A stretch of DNA of 64,000 nt from Ectopseudomonas toyotomiensis. Its GTDB lineage: Bacteria > Pseudomonadota > Gammaproteobacteria > Pseudomonadales > Pseudomonadaceae. The stretch is taken from NCBI RefSeq assembly GCF_900115695.1, contig NZ_FOXK01000010.1, forward strand, positions 62,001-126,000. Direction: 5' to 3'. Numbering within the stretch: the stretch's first letter is position 1; each line of letters starts with the position of its first letter. The notes beneath the pieces are model-generated. The model was not told the origin of the DNA, ran no database searches, and saw only the letters and a program-made list of their open reading frames with translations. Both the position numbers and the translations under genes were made by a program. Below are positions 8,421 to 20,412 of the stretch, in pieces.

Positions 8421-9665
8421 ATGACCTTCGCTGCCTGGCTGACCATCGGCCTGTTCCTTCTCACCTACCTGGGCATGGCTGCCGGCGGCGTTCGCGGCCT
8501 GCGCATCGACCGCAGCTGGATCGCCTGCTGCGCGGCAGTGCTGTTGCTGGTCAGCGGTGCGCTGAGCATGGAAGACGCGGCCCATCATCTCGACCCCGGC
8601 GCCTTGTTGCTGCTGTTGGCGCTGATGCTGATTTCCGCGCAGTTCGACTTTTCCGGGGTATATGCCTGGCTCAACCGCTACCTGACCGAGCATGCCGAGC
8701 GCCCGGCAGTGCTGCTGTTGGGCGTGGTGCTGCTGGGCGGCTTGCTCTCGGCGGTGCTGGTCAACGACATCGTCGCCTTCGCCCTGACCCCGCTGCTGTG
8801 CCGCGGCCTGCACCTGCGTGGGTTGGAGCCACGGCCGTTTTTGCTGGCGCTGGCGCTGTCGTGCAACGCGGGTTCGGCGGCAAGCCTGATCGGCAACCCG
8901 CAGAACATACTCATTGGGCAGGCCGGCGCTCTGGATTTCTGGGGTTATGTGGCCGTGGCCGGGCCACCCGCCGTGGCCGCGATGGCCATCGTTTACGCGG
9001 TGATCTGGCTGCAGTGGCGCCATCGTTGGGGTGAGGCCAGGCCGTTGGCCGCGGACGATACGCCGGTCGAGCATATCTACGGCGCGCACAGCTATCTCAA
9101 GCCACTGTTGGCCAGCCTGGCGCTGCTGGCGCTGTTCGCCACGGCGCTGCCGCGCGAGCTATCAGCGCTGCTGATCGCGGTGCTGGTGATGGTGTCGCGG
9201 CGGGTGGACAGCCGCGATTACGTGAACAAGGTGGACTGGAACCTGCTGCTGCTGTTCGTGGGCTTGTTCCTGGTCAGCGGCGCCGCGTTGCAGTTGCCGC
9301 AGCTGGCGCAAGGTGCGACCTGGCTGGCCGAGCATGGCCTGTTGCCGCAGGGCGTGATTTCGCTGGCGACCTCGTCGCTGCTGGCGAGCAACCTGATCGG
9401 CAACGTGCCCTTCGTGGTGTTGCTGCTGGGCTTGATGCCGGAGCTGTCGCACTCGGTGCTGATCGGCCTGGCAGTGATGTCGACGCTGGCCGGCAACCTG
9501 CTGCTGATTGGCAGCGTAGTCAATCTGATCGTCGCCGAAGGGGCGAAGCGTCAGGGCGTCAGGCTTGGCTTCGTCGATTATGCGCGCAGCGGCGTGCCGG
9601 TGACGTTGCTAAGCATGACGGTGGCCGGGCTCTGGCTGGCGTTGGGCGGCTGGTTGCCCTGGTAA
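8421..9665 (+). CDS. SLC13 / ArsB-NhaD superfamily permease
   Basis: A 414-residue, very hydrophobic protein with about 11-12 predicted membrane segments. It has the two-repeat pattern of the ion transporter superfamily: VLVNDIVAFALTPLL in the first half and ASNLIGNVPFVVLLL in the second are the paired re-entrant/NxxxxxxxP-type motifs, and ASLIGNPQNILIGQ is a typical substrate-site loop. Related proteins carry arsenite, Na+/H+ or dicarboxylates; the substrate is not decidable here. ATG 8421 follows a short AT-containing gap. A transport role in the inner membrane is well supported. Confidence 0.85.
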   Translation: MTFAAWLTIGLFLLTYLGMAAGGVRGLRIDRSWIACCAAVLLLVSGALSMEDAAHHLDPGALLLLLALMLISAQFDFSGVYAWLNRYLTEHAERPAVLLLGVVLLGGLLSAVLVNDIVAFALTPLLCRGLHLRGLEPRPFLLALALSCNAGSAASLIGNPQNILIGQAGALDFWGYVAVAGPPAVAAMAIVYAVIWLQWRHRWGEARPLAADDTPVEHIYGAHSYLKPLLASLALLALFATALPRELSALLIAVLVMVSRRVDSRDYVNKVDWNLLLLFVGLFLVSGAALQLPQLAQGATWLAEHGLLPQGVISLATSSLLASNLIGNVPFVVLLLGLMPELSHSVLIGLAVMSTLAGNLLLIGSVVNLIVAEGAKRQGVRLGFVDYARSGVPVTLLSMTVAGLWLALGGWLPW

Positions 9666-9671
9666 CGGCGC

Positions 9672-9705
9672 CGTAGGGCGGACTCAGAGCGTAGGGCGGA
9701 CTCAG
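9672..9705. repeat. Short tandem repeat
   Basis: CGTAGGGCGGACTCAG occurs twice, at 9672-9687 and 9690-9705, in the gap between two converging genes. It resembles fragments of dispersed intergenic palindromes. No function is evident. Confidence 0.6.
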
Positions 9706-9814
9706 GAGCCCAAGCGAACAGTCCTCCATTGGTAGTGGCTGGCGGGTTGCGTTGGCGTACTGCTGCGCGAACGGAACGCCGCCCGGTAAGCCCTACCTGG
9801 CTGAATTGGCCGGC

Positions 9815-10816
9815 TCAGCGCCAGCGACTCTTGCTCCAAGTGCTGCGCTCTTCGGCATTCTTGAAGGTCCAGGCCACCAGGCGGCTCTGCTTCTGCCCCT
9901 GGGACATGCCGAGGATGCGTACCTCGATTGCCCCGGCCTTGGCCAGCCAGCCTTGTAGCAATTCCACGTTGCTGCCTTTGGAGACCAGGCTGCTGAACCA
10001 CAACACCTGCTCGGCCACCTGCGCGCTTTCGCTGGCCATGCGCTTGAGAAAGGCGGCCTCGCCACCTGGGCACCACAGTTCGGCCGCCTGGCCACCGAAG
10101 TTGAGCACCGGCAGCTTGCGCTTGGGGTCGAGCTTACCCAGGTTACGCCATTTGCGCGTGCTGCCGCTGGTGGCCTCGGCGGCGCTGGAGTGGAAGGGTG
10201 GATTGCACAGGCTCAGATCGACATACTCCTGCGCCTGCAGCAGGCCGAGGAAGATGTGTTCGGCATTGGCCTGTTGGCGCAGCTCGACGCCGCCGGCCAG
10301 TTGCGGGTTGGCAGCGACGATGGCACGTGCCGATGCCAGTGCTTCGCTGGCAATGTCGGTACCCATGAACTGCCAGCCATATTCGCAGCGACCAATCAGT
10401 GGATAGATGCAGTTGGCGCCGACGCCGATATCCAGGGCTCGCACCTTCTCGCCGTGGGGAATCTGCCCGTCGTTGTCGCTCGCCAGCAGGTCGGCAAGGT
10501 TGTGCAGGTAATCGGCGCGGCCCGGGATCGGTGGGCACAGGTAGCCGTCGGGAATATCCCAGTGGCGGATGCCGTAGTACTGCGCCAGCAGCGCGCGGTT
10601 GAACACCTTGACCGCTGCCGGGTTGGCGAAGTCGATGCTCGGCTTGCCATAGGGATTGCTGATGACGAAGTCTCCCAGCTCGGGACTTGCCTTGATCAGC
10701 GCGGGAAAATCGTAGCGCCCCTGGTGACGGTTGCGAGGGTGCAGCTCGCCCTTGCTCGGCGCGGTTTTCACGGCGGCAGGGGTGGGCTTGCGCGGGCGTT
10801 TCGGCGGCTGGGGCAT
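9815..10816 (-). CDS. rlmF: 23S rRNA (adenine(1618)-N(6))-methyltransferase
   Basis: A 333-residue Rossmann methyltransferase. A Lys/Pro-rich N-terminus (MPQPPKRPRKPTP) precedes the SAM-binding segment ALDIGVGANCIYP (about residues 127-140) and the N6-adenine catalytic motif NPPF at 205-208. These match RlmF, which methylates A1618 of 23S rRNA. The frame stays open for another 49 codons upstream, but ATG 10816 matches the usual family length. It stands alone between two repeats, converging with the permease gene. Confidence 0.93.
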   Translation of the reverse strand: MPQPPKRPRKPTPAAVKTAPSKGELHPRNRHQGRYDFPALIKASPELGDFVISNPYGKPSIDFANPAAVKVFNRALLAQYYGIRHWDIPDGYLCPPIPGRADYLHNLADLLASDNDGQIPHGEKVRALDIGVGANCIYPLIGRCEYGWQFMGTDIASEALASARAIVAANPQLAGGVELRQQANAEHIFLGLLQAQEYVDLSLCNPPFHSSAAEATSGSTRKWRNLGKLDPKRKLPVLNFGGQAAELWCPGGEAAFLKRMASESAQVAEQVLWFSSLVSKGSNVELLQGWLAKAGAIEVRILGMSQGQKQSRLVAWTFKNAEERSTWSKSRWR

Positions 10817-10895
10817 GACCGGGTATCTAGCGATTGGGGCGCGGATTTTCCCACAGTCGGGCCGGGCACGCACTGCATTCGGGGCAAGGGAAGCT

Positions 10896-10955
10896 GGTGC
10901 GCGGCGCACCCTACGTCCGTGGCCGTTGCGATTTGTAGGGTGCGCCGTGCGCACC
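10896..10955. repeat. Long intergenic palindrome
   Basis: GGTGCGCGGCGCACCCTAC (10896-10914) and its near reverse complement (10935-10955) form a stable hairpin around a 20-base loop, immediately upstream of rlmF and beside the end of the next minus-strand gene. It is of the dispersed repeat type seen repeatedly in this window. Confidence 0.7.
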
Positions 10956-10964
10956 GCAGACACC

Positions 10965-12794
10965 TCAGAGCGGAAAGATCAGCGGCACCAGCGCCACGCT
11001 GACGATCATCACCAGCAGGGTGAAGGGTACGCCGATGCGCACGAAGTCACCGAAGCGGTATTGGCCGGGGCCAAGCACCAGGGTGTTCACCGGCGAGGAG
11101 ATCGGCGTCATGAAGGCGGCCGAGGCGGCCAGGGCCACGATCATGGCGAAGGGCAGGGGCGAGACGCCTAGCGCCTGCGCCGTGGCGATGGCCACCGGCG
11201 CCATCAGTACCGCCGTGGCGGTGTTGGAGATGAACAGGCCGATCACTGCGGTAAGCACGAACAGGCTGGCGAGAATTAGCCGTGGTCCGGCATCGCCCAG
11301 GCCGCCGACCAGGCCCTGCACGGCCAGTTCGACACCGCCGGTCTGCTGCAGCGCTTGGGCGAAGGGCAGCATGCCGACGATGAGAATCAGCGTCGGCCAG
11401 TGAATGGCGCGATAGGCGCTGTCCAGGTCGATGCAGCGAAACCCGCCCATCAGCAGGCAGGCGATCAATGCGGCCTGCACATTGGGCACCAGGCCGCTGA
11501 CCATCAGCAGCACCATCACCGCCAGGCTGAGCAGGGCGTAGGGCGCCTTGCGCGCGGCGGGCGCGACCTCGGCCACCTCCGCCGGCAGGCTGAGCACCAG
11601 AAAATCCCGGCTCAGCCCCTGCAAGCGGTGAATGTCGCGCCAGGATCCGGCCACCAGCAGGGTATCGGAGGCCTTGAGTTTCTCGTCCACCAGCACGCCT
11701 TCCAGCGCCTGGCCCTGGCGGCGCAGGCCGACCACGTTGAGCTTGTGCCGCGAGCGAAAGCCCAGCTCCTGGATGGTCTTGCCCGGCAGTTGCGACTCCG
11801 GCGGCAGCGCCACTTCGGCAAGGCCCAGTTCATGGGCGTGCAGGCTGAAATACGAATGCGGCAGCGGCATGGGCTCGAGGCCCAGCGCCTGGTAGCTGCC
11901 GAGCAGGCCGATGGCGGGACTGGCAATGTCCACCAGCAGCACGTCGCCCGGTTCTAGCAGGGTATTGCCGCTGGCCATCAGTAATAGGGTGCGCAGGCGC
12001 TGGCGGCGCTCGACGGCGATGACGTTGATGCCATGATCACGACGCAGCTGCAGTTCGTTGAGTACCTGATTGGCCAGGGGCGAGTCGGCGCGCACCTGCA
12101 AGCGCCGTTCGCGTTCACCCAGGCGGTAGCGCTCGGCCAGATCAGCCAGGGTCAGGCGTGGCGGCTTGCCCCCTTCACCAGCGTCCTTGCGCACCAGCCA
12201 GCGCCGGGCGATCAGCATGTAGCCGACACCGAGCAGCAGCACCGCCAGGCCGATGGGCGTGAGATCGAAAAAGCCAAAACCATCCAGCCCAGCGCGGCGC
12301 AGTTCGGCATGTACCACCAGATTCGGCGGTGTAGCGACCAGCGTCAGCATGCCGCTGATCAGCCCGGCAAACGCCAGTGGCATCATCAGTCGCGCCGGGG
12401 CGATACGCAGGCGCGCAGCCACCCCGAGCACCACGGGGATGAAGATCGCTACCACGCCGGTGGAGCTCATCACCGAACCCAGGCCGGCCACTGCCAGCAT
12501 CAGCAGAATCAGCAGGCGCGTCTCGCTGCTACCGGCCTTGGCCACCAGCCAGTCGCCCAGGCGGTAGGCGATGCCGGTGCGCACCAGGCCGTCGCCGATG
12601 ACGAACAGCGCGGCAATGAGGATGACGTTGGCGTTGCTGAAACCGGCCAGGGTCTGTTGCAGGTCGAGCACGCCGGTCAGAGGCAGGGCGACCAGCACCA
12701 GCAGGGCGACCACGTCCATGCGTGGCTTGCCGATGATGAAGAGGGTGACGGCGCCGGCCAGCAGGCCGAGCACCCAGAGCAGATCCAGATTCAT
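10965..12794 (-). CDS. SLC13-family permease with two TrkA-C (RCK_C) domains
   Basis: A 609-residue permease. Membrane segments fill about residues 1-195 and 420-609. Between them is a cytoplasmic region with two RCK_C/TrkA-C-like repeats (around 215-295, ending EPGDVLLVDIA, and 310-390, ending KASDTLLVAGS), which bind regulatory ligands in related proteins. The paired transport motifs SSTGVVAIFIPVV and SNTATAVLMAPVA and the loop ATPPNLVVH fit the DASS/SLC13 group, often sulfate or dicarboxylate carriers. Substrate not decidable. Confidence 0.85.
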   Translation of the reverse strand: MNLDLLWVLGLLAGAVTLFIIGKPRMDVVALLVLVALPLTGVLDLQQTLAGFSNANVILIAALFVIGDGLVRTGIAYRLGDWLVAKAGSSETRLLILLMLAVAGLGSVMSSTGVVAIFIPVVLGVAARLRIAPARLMMPLAFAGLISGMLTLVATPPNLVVHAELRRAGLDGFGFFDLTPIGLAVLLLGVGYMLIARRWLVRKDAGEGGKPPRLTLADLAERYRLGERERRLQVRADSPLANQVLNELQLRRDHGINVIAVERRQRLRTLLLMASGNTLLEPGDVLLVDIASPAIGLLGSYQALGLEPMPLPHSYFSLHAHELGLAEVALPPESQLPGKTIQELGFRSRHKLNVVGLRRQGQALEGVLVDEKLKASDTLLVAGSWRDIHRLQGLSRDFLVLSLPAEVAEVAPAARKAPYALLSLAVMVLLMVSGLVPNVQAALIACLLMGGFRCIDLDSAYRAIHWPTLILIVGMLPFAQALQQTGGVELAVQGLVGGLGDAGPRLILASLFVLTAVIGLFISNTATAVLMAPVAIATAQALGVSPLPFAMIVALAASAAFMTPISSPVNTLVLGPGQYRFGDFVRIGVPFTLLVMIVSVALVPLIFPL

Positions 12795-12824
12795 CGCAGC
12801 TCCAAGAGGTGTGGAGCGATTATT

Positions 12825-13121
12825 TCAGGGATAACCCAGTGTGGTCTTGATCTGCTGCAGGTTGGCGGCGATCCAGCGTTTGTCGATCGGCCCCCAGTCG
12901 CGAATCTGGTAGTGGCCGGCGTTGTTGCGTTCGCCCTCGCTCTGCTCGAACTGGCAGTCGATATCCAGCTCGGCCAGTGCGGCAAGGGTGTCCTGTGCGG
13001 TGCGTCGGGGCATACCGGTGGCGTCCATCAGTGCTGGCACGCTGACGGCCTGGCCGCTGTCGATCAGCCAGGCCACATAGAGGCGACGGTAGAAACTGGT
13101 GCGGGTCTTACTCGTCTGCAT
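12825..13121 (-). CDS. Small winged helix-turn-helix protein
   Basis: A 98-residue protein resembling the winged-HTH domain family Pfam HTH_43: YRRLYVAWLIDSG, then VSVPALMDATGMPRRTAQDTLAALAEL as the recognition-helix region, then a beta-wing (HYQIRDWGPIDKRW). The start at 13121 has AGGGAG about eight bases upstream. It lies between nhaD and the SLC13 permease on the same strand and might regulate them; this is inference. Confidence 0.75.
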   Translation of the reverse strand: MQTSKTRTSFYRRLYVAWLIDSGQAVSVPALMDATGMPRRTAQDTLAALAELDIDCQFEQSEGERNNAGHYQIRDWGPIDKRWIAANLQQIKTTLGYP

Positions 13122-13158
13122 GGTGACTCCCTGTACGAACCCGAGCGCCGCACCGGGA

Positions 13159-14535
13159 TCAGGCGGCGAACATCAGCATATAGGTGACGGCACCGGCCAG
13201 GTAGCCGATGAAGGCCAGGCCGCTGATCTTCTTCAGGTACCAGATGAAGTTGATCTTCTCCATGCCCATGGCGGCCACGCCGGCAGCCGAGCCGATGATC
13301 AGGCAGCTGCCGCCGGTGCCGGCGCAGTAGGCGAGCATTTCCCAGAAGTTGCCGTTGACCACGAAGTTGCGCAGCCATGGCAGCTCGTTCGCAGCGGCCG
13401 CTGCCAGATTTTCCGGACTGACCAGCGGATACATCTTCATGGCGCCGGCAACCATCGGCACGTTGTCCACCACGGCCGAGAGCATGCCGATGGAAATGGC
13501 GATGCTGTAGATATTGCCCAGGCTGTCCTTGAGCAGCGTCGCCACCTGGATCAGGTGACCGGCGCTAGACAGCGCGGAAACCGCCAGCAGGATACCGAGG
13601 AAGAACAGCACACTGGTGATGTCGATACGGCGCAATACACCCACTACCGACAGTGGATCCTTGTCTTCGCTGTTCTTGCTACGGTGGATGATCTCGGTGG
13701 TGATCCACAGCAGGCTGAGGCCGAAGAGGATGCCCATGTACGGCGGCAGATGGGTGATGGTCTTGAAGATCGGCACGAAGATCAGTACACCCAGGCCCAG
13801 GCAGAACACCAGATTACGCTCGAAGGGCGTGGTCGGGTCGCGGCGGCTTTCGGCGCTTTCCTTGATGCGCGGTTCAGCCACTTCACCCTTGAGGCGCAAG
13901 CTCATGATCAGTAGCGGTACCAGAAGGCAGACCAGGCTGGGCAGGAACAGCTTGGTGATGATGCCGGTGGCGGTGACCTGATTGCCGATCCACAGCATGG
14001 TGGTGGTGACGTCGCCAATCGGCGACCAGGCGCCGCCGGCGTTGGCGGCGATGACCACGATGCCGGCGTAGAACCAACGCTCGTGGCGGTCGGCGATCAG
14101 CTTGCGCAGCAGCGAGATCATCACGATGGTCGTGGCCAGATTGTCCAAGGCGGCGGACAGGAAGAAGGTGATCAACCCCACCAGCCACAGCAGGTGCACA
14201 CGTTTGTGGGTACGGATGCGGTCGGTGATGACCTTGAAACCTTCATGGGCGTCGATCAGCTCGACGATGGTCATCGCGCCCATGAGGAAGAACAGTATCT
14301 CGGAGATCTCGCCGAGGTGGTGGCGCAGTTCCTCGACTACATGATGGGTGTTGGTGCTGGCGCCAGCCGTACCGGTGCCGAGCAATGGCAGGATGCTGTC
14401 GGCGCCGAGAACCAGCAGGGTCCAGGCGATCACGGCCGTGAGCAGGGCGGACGCTGCCTTGTCGATCTTTAACGGGTGCTCGAGTGCAATGCACAGGTAG
14501 CCGAGGACGAAGACAAGTGCCATCAACGCATACAT
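13159..14535 (-). CDS. nhaD: Na+/H+ antiporter NhaD
   Basis: A 458-residue inner-membrane antiporter. Segments such as FFLSAALDNLATTIVMISLL, GAWSPIGDVTTTMLW and SAVVDNVPMVAGAM are characteristic of NhaD, including the charged residues buried in the two symmetric re-entrant regions. NhaD exports Na+ or Li+ in exchange for protons and supports growth at high salt and alkaline pH. It is followed at lower coordinates by the winged-HTH gene and preceded by nhaC, so the locus is a sodium/pH homeostasis cluster. Confidence 0.92.
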   Translation of the reverse strand: MYALMALVFVLGYLCIALEHPLKIDKAASALLTAVIAWTLLVLGADSILPLLGTGTAGASTNTHHVVEELRHHLGEISEILFFLMGAMTIVELIDAHEGFKVITDRIRTHKRVHLLWLVGLITFFLSAALDNLATTIVMISLLRKLIADRHERWFYAGIVVIAANAGGAWSPIGDVTTTMLWIGNQVTATGIITKLFLPSLVCLLVPLLIMSLRLKGEVAEPRIKESAESRRDPTTPFERNLVFCLGLGVLIFVPIFKTITHLPPYMGILFGLSLLWITTEIIHRSKNSEDKDPLSVVGVLRRIDITSVLFFLGILLAVSALSSAGHLIQVATLLKDSLGNIYSIAISIGMLSAVVDNVPMVAGAMKMYPLVSPENLAAAAANELPWLRNFVVNGNFWEMLAYCAGTGGSCLIIGSAAGVAAMGMEKINFIWYLKKISGLAFIGYLAGAVTYMLMFAA

Positions 14536-14716
14536 GTTCGGAGTTCCGCTCTGATTCTTATTGGTTGAGACGTGCCGGAGGGCTGCTGTCAGGCGGGTGA
14601 AGATGCCTGAAACAATTGGAAAAAGGGAGGGTTTTTATAGCGAAAAGAGCAAAGAGATGAGCGCTTTGCTACCTAATGAGGAGTTCGAGCCGGTGCACTG
14701 GCCGGCCCGAAACGGA

Positions 14717-16147
14717 TCACGCGGCCGTCTGCGGCTTGGGTGGCAGCAGGTAGGCGAGGGCGATGGCCAGCACCGGCATGATCAGGTTGAAGAAGCAGTA
14801 CGGCAGGTAGCTCAGCGTCGCCACGCCGAGCGTCGCTGCCATATAGGCGCCGCAGGTGTTCCACGGCACCAGCACCGAAGTCAGGGTGCCGCCATCTTCC
14901 AGCGCGCGCGACAGATTGGTCGGCGCCAGGCCGCGTTTTTCATATTCGGCACGGTACATGCGCCCGGGGAGTACCAGGGCGATGTACTGGTCGGCAGTGA
15001 TGATGTTGGTACCGATGGTGGTGGTGATGGTGCTGGCGACCAGGCCGCTGTCGCTGCGTACCAGACGTAGCGCGCTTTGTAGCAGGCGTTGCAGCAGGCC
15101 AAGGCGCTCCAGCACGCCGCCGAAGCACATGGCGCAGATGATCAGCCATACGGTGGTGAGCATGCTGGCCATGCCACCCTTGGACAGCAGGCCGTCCAGC
15201 TCGGCGTTGCCGCTGGCCGACTCGTAGCCGGCGAACAGCGCGCTCCACACCGTTTTCAGCGGCGCCAGAGCGCCAGCTTGTGAGTCAGCCAGACGCGCCA
15301 TCACCTCCGGCTGGAACACCACGGCGAACACCGCACCGAGCAGGGCGGCGAGAAACACCGCCGGGAAGGCGGCCCACTGGCGTACCGCGAGCAGCAGCAG
15401 GAAGGCTACTGGCAGCAGCAGGTGCCAGCCGAGGTTGAACTGTGCCTCCAGCGCGCTCAGCACTTCGGCGATACGGCTGGTGTCATGTTCGGCGCTGGCC
15501 TGCTGGCCGAGGGTGAAGAAGATCGCCAGGGCGATCAGCAGCGCCGGCACAGTGGTACGCAGCATGTTGCGGATATGCGCGAACAGATCGGCGCCGGCCG
15601 CCGCCGGCGCCAGGTTGGTGGTGTCCGATAGCGGCGACAGCTTGTCGCCGAAGTAGGCGCCGGAAATGATCGCTCCGGCGGTGATCGCCGGGTCCAGGCC
15701 CAATCCGGCCGCCACGCCCATCAGGCCGATACCGAGGGTACCGGCCACCGTCCACGAGCTGCCGATCGACAGCGCGGTGAGCGCGCAGATCAGGCAACTG
15801 GTGAGGTAGAAGTACTCGGCGCTGATCAGCTTCAGGCCGAGCCAGATCATGGTCGGCACCGTGCCAGCGAGAATCCAGGTGCCGATCAGCGCGCCGACCG
15901 CCAGCAGAATCAGGTTGGCCTTCATCGCCATATGGATGCCGGCGAGTATGCCTTCCTCGATCTCGGCCCAGCGCAGGCCGTTCTTCAGGCCGACCAGGCC
16001 GGCGACGAAAGCGGCGCTCATCAGGGCGATCTGGTTCGGGCCGCTGGAGGAGCTATCGCCGAACAGGTAAACGGAGAGGCTGAGCAGCACGACGAGCACG
16101 CCAATTGGCAGCAAGGCGTCGAGCAGGGAAGGGGAGCGGGCAGTCAT
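14717..16147 (-). CDS. nhaC: Na+/H+ antiporter NhaC
   Basis: A 476-residue antiporter of the NhaC family. Diagnostic segments are SIGSSWTVAGTLGIGLMGVA, AGAIISGAYFGDKLSPLSDT and TNIITADQYIALVLPGRMY. The frame is open to 16444, but ATG 16147 (MTARSPSLLDALLPIGVLV) matches the usual N-terminus. It exchanges Na+ for H+ at the inner membrane. It is same-strand with nhaD, separated by 181 bases with no clear terminator. Confidence 0.92.
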   Translation of the reverse strand: MTARSPSLLDALLPIGVLVVLLSLSVYLFGDSSSSGPNQIALMSAAFVAGLVGLKNGLRWAEIEEGILAGIHMAMKANLILLAVGALIGTWILAGTVPTMIWLGLKLISAEYFYLTSCLICALTALSIGSSWTVAGTLGIGLMGVAAGLGLDPAITAGAIISGAYFGDKLSPLSDTTNLAPAAAGADLFAHIRNMLRTTVPALLIALAIFFTLGQQASAEHDTSRIAEVLSALEAQFNLGWHLLLPVAFLLLLAVRQWAAFPAVFLAALLGAVFAVVFQPEVMARLADSQAGALAPLKTVWSALFAGYESASGNAELDGLLSKGGMASMLTTVWLIICAMCFGGVLERLGLLQRLLQSALRLVRSDSGLVASTITTTIGTNIITADQYIALVLPGRMYRAEYEKRGLAPTNLSRALEDGGTLTSVLVPWNTCGAYMAATLGVATLSYLPYCFFNLIMPVLAIALAYLLPPKPQTAA

Positions 16148-16271
16148 GGGTGTACCAGGTGATCGATCAAACAAGGGGTAGAGGCCTGGGTGGCGCTCTC
16201 CATAAAAAGGTCGAGTGTGTGATTGGATGGGCTTTGCAAGATGGGCTGTGTCGCTCAGCCGAAGTACCGAT

Positions 16272-16289
16272 GGTGGGCTGAAGCCCACC
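16272..16289. repeat. Short palindrome upstream of nhaC
   Basis: GGTGGGCTGAAGCCCACC is a perfect eight-base hairpin with a two-base loop, followed by a partial second unit (GGGCTCAAGCCC). This is a dispersed Pseudomonas-type intergenic palindrome. Confidence 0.6.
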
Positions 16290-16311
16290 CTACGAGCTGG
16301 GCTCAAGCCCC

Positions 16312-16350
16312 TCCCACAAAAAACAAACCCGCGCCGGTTAGGGCGCGGGC
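16312..16350 (-). terminator. Rho-independent terminator of valS
   Basis: On the minus strand CCCGCGCC and GGCGCGGG pair around a short loop and are followed by a T-rich run (TTTGTTTTTTG). It lies about 20 bases past the valS stop codon. Confidence 0.85.
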
Positions 16351-16370
16351 CTGTGGGTGTCGCGCGGTGA

Positions 16371-19202
<2,832 letters not shown>

Positions 19203-19308
19203 GCGCGGCGGGACCCTTTGACGGCTGATCGGAAAAGCCGACAAGTATACCGCTTCTGAGCGCCAAGCCATAAGACTTGAGCTGTAGGGCAGACCAGCCT
19301 TCAGTTTT

Positions 19309-19334
19309 GTAGGAGCCCCGCCTCGGGGCGAATG
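19309..19334. repeat. Intergenic palindrome upstream of valS
   Basis: GTAGGAGCCCCGCCTCGGGG plus flank: CCCCG and CGGGG pair around three to four bases. It is one of several 'GTAGGAG' family dispersed repeats in Pseudomonas genomes; another unit is at 20331. Confidence 0.55.
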
Positions 19335-19377
19335 TCTGGCTACCAGGGATCAAAGGGCCCTGGGGCGGGGCAGGTGA

Positions 19378-19818
19378 CTACTTGCGTGGTGGCAGCAGGC
19401 GCGGCAGGCGGGCTTCGAGGCGGCGCTTGAGTTCGGCCTCGATCTGCGGCACGAAATCGTCTATCACGTCCTGCAGGATCAACTGGGCGGCGGCGCGCAG
19501 CTCGGCATTAAGGTGTTGCAGATCACGTGCACTGTCGTGCAGGCGCGGTTCGATGCGTTCACGCAACTGGCTCGGGGCAGTCGCTGCAGCGGACTGCGGT
19601 GCTGATGCCGGTTTGGGCGTCGGTGTTGCATGGAAGGGCGGCGGCGGGCCAGGCGGCGCGCTGACGATATCGGACAGCACCGGAATGCTGTCCGGGTCCA
19701 GCGAGTCGATCAGCAGCGGTGGTTCACTGCCGTTATCGCCCAGCAGCTCGCGAATCGACTCCAGGTCGTGCAGCAGTTGAGCAGGTTTTTGCGGAGGTTT
19801 GGGGGTGTCCATGATCAT
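19378..19818 (-). CDS. Conserved hypothetical protein between holC and valS
   Basis: A 146-residue protein. A proline-rich middle (APPGPPPPFHATPTPKP) separates an N-terminal Asp/Leu-rich part from a C-terminal charged helix (HLNAELRAAAQLILQDVI onward). Its position between valS and holC is conserved in Pseudomonas, which suggests that the operon is real. There is no signal peptide or catalytic motif, so I cannot assign a function. Start ATG 19818 or ATG 19812. Confidence 0.75.
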   Translation of the reverse strand: MIMDTPKPPQKPAQLLHDLESIRELLGDNGSEPPLLIDSLDPDSIPVLSDIVSAPPGPPPPFHATPTPKPASAPQSAAATAPSQLRERIEPRLHDSARDLQHLNAELRAAAQLILQDVIDDFVPQIEAELKRRLEARLPRLLPPRK

Positions 19819-19872
19819 CGGTGCAGCGAGAAAAAGGGCTGGAGTGACTTGTGTTGTGAGCGTGCACGGACA

Positions 19873-20292
19873 CTAAAGTTCGACGCGTTGCGGATCATAC
19901 CCGCGCTGGCGATAGGTACGGAAATTCTCGCGACAGGCGTTGAGCAGTTCAGGCTGCTGATTGACGATCTCGATGATGCGGGAAAAGCGCTCGACATGCG
20001 GCGACAGGCTGCTGCCTAAGTTGATCAGCACGCCCTGCTCGGTACTCGGCACTTCGTCGATGCCCAGTACCACGGGTGACAGCGGCGCATCGCGATGCAG
20101 ATCATGAGGCACGAAACGTTCGGCTTTGAACGTCCACAGCAGTTCGTCGAGTTCACCGCACTGCGCCTCGTCGCTAGCGCGAACGAACACCGGCAGGCCG
20201 GCGCTCCAGGCCTTGAGCGCCAGTTGGCAGGCCGCGCGCAGGCGACCAATGGCATCGCTGGAGGAAAGGACGTAGAACTCGATTCTGGGCAT
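19873..20292 (-). CDS. holC: DNA polymerase III chi subunit
   Basis: A 139-residue protein matching HolC: MPRIEFYVLSS start, CQLALKAWSAGLPVFVRASDE (the Rossmann-like core), and the typical C-terminal RFSRIIEIVNQ. Chi pairs with psi in the clamp-loader complex and contacts single-stranded-DNA-binding protein. It is in the pepA / holC / valS order known for Pseudomonas. Confidence 0.93.
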   Translation of the reverse strand: MPRIEFYVLSSSDAIGRLRAACQLALKAWSAGLPVFVRASDEAQCGELDELLWTFKAERFVPHDLHRDAPLSPVVLGIDEVPSTEQGVLINLGSSLSPHVERFSRIIEIVNQQPELLNACRENFRTYRQRGYDPQRVEL

Positions 20293-20330
20293 TCGGTTTT
20301 CAACGGTTGGAGGCTAATGGGCTGGATGTT

Positions 20331-20389
20331 GTAGGAGCGGATTCATCCGCGATTTCATCGCGAATTATCGCGGCTGAAGCCGCTCCTAC
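20331..20389. repeat. Dispersed repeat with long hairpin
   Basis: GTAGGAGCGG (20331-20340) and CCGCTCCTAC (20380-20389) flank nested complementary sequence (CGCGATTTCATCGCG). It is a GTAGGAG-family intergenic repeat between pepA and holC, and may also limit read-through. Confidence 0.7.
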
Positions 20390-20412
20390 AAGGGCATGGC
20401 CCGGATGCTGGA

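Noticed and set aside
14536..14716. Riboswitch before nhaD
   Set aside because: No pattern of the sodium or DUF1646 classes could be recognised.
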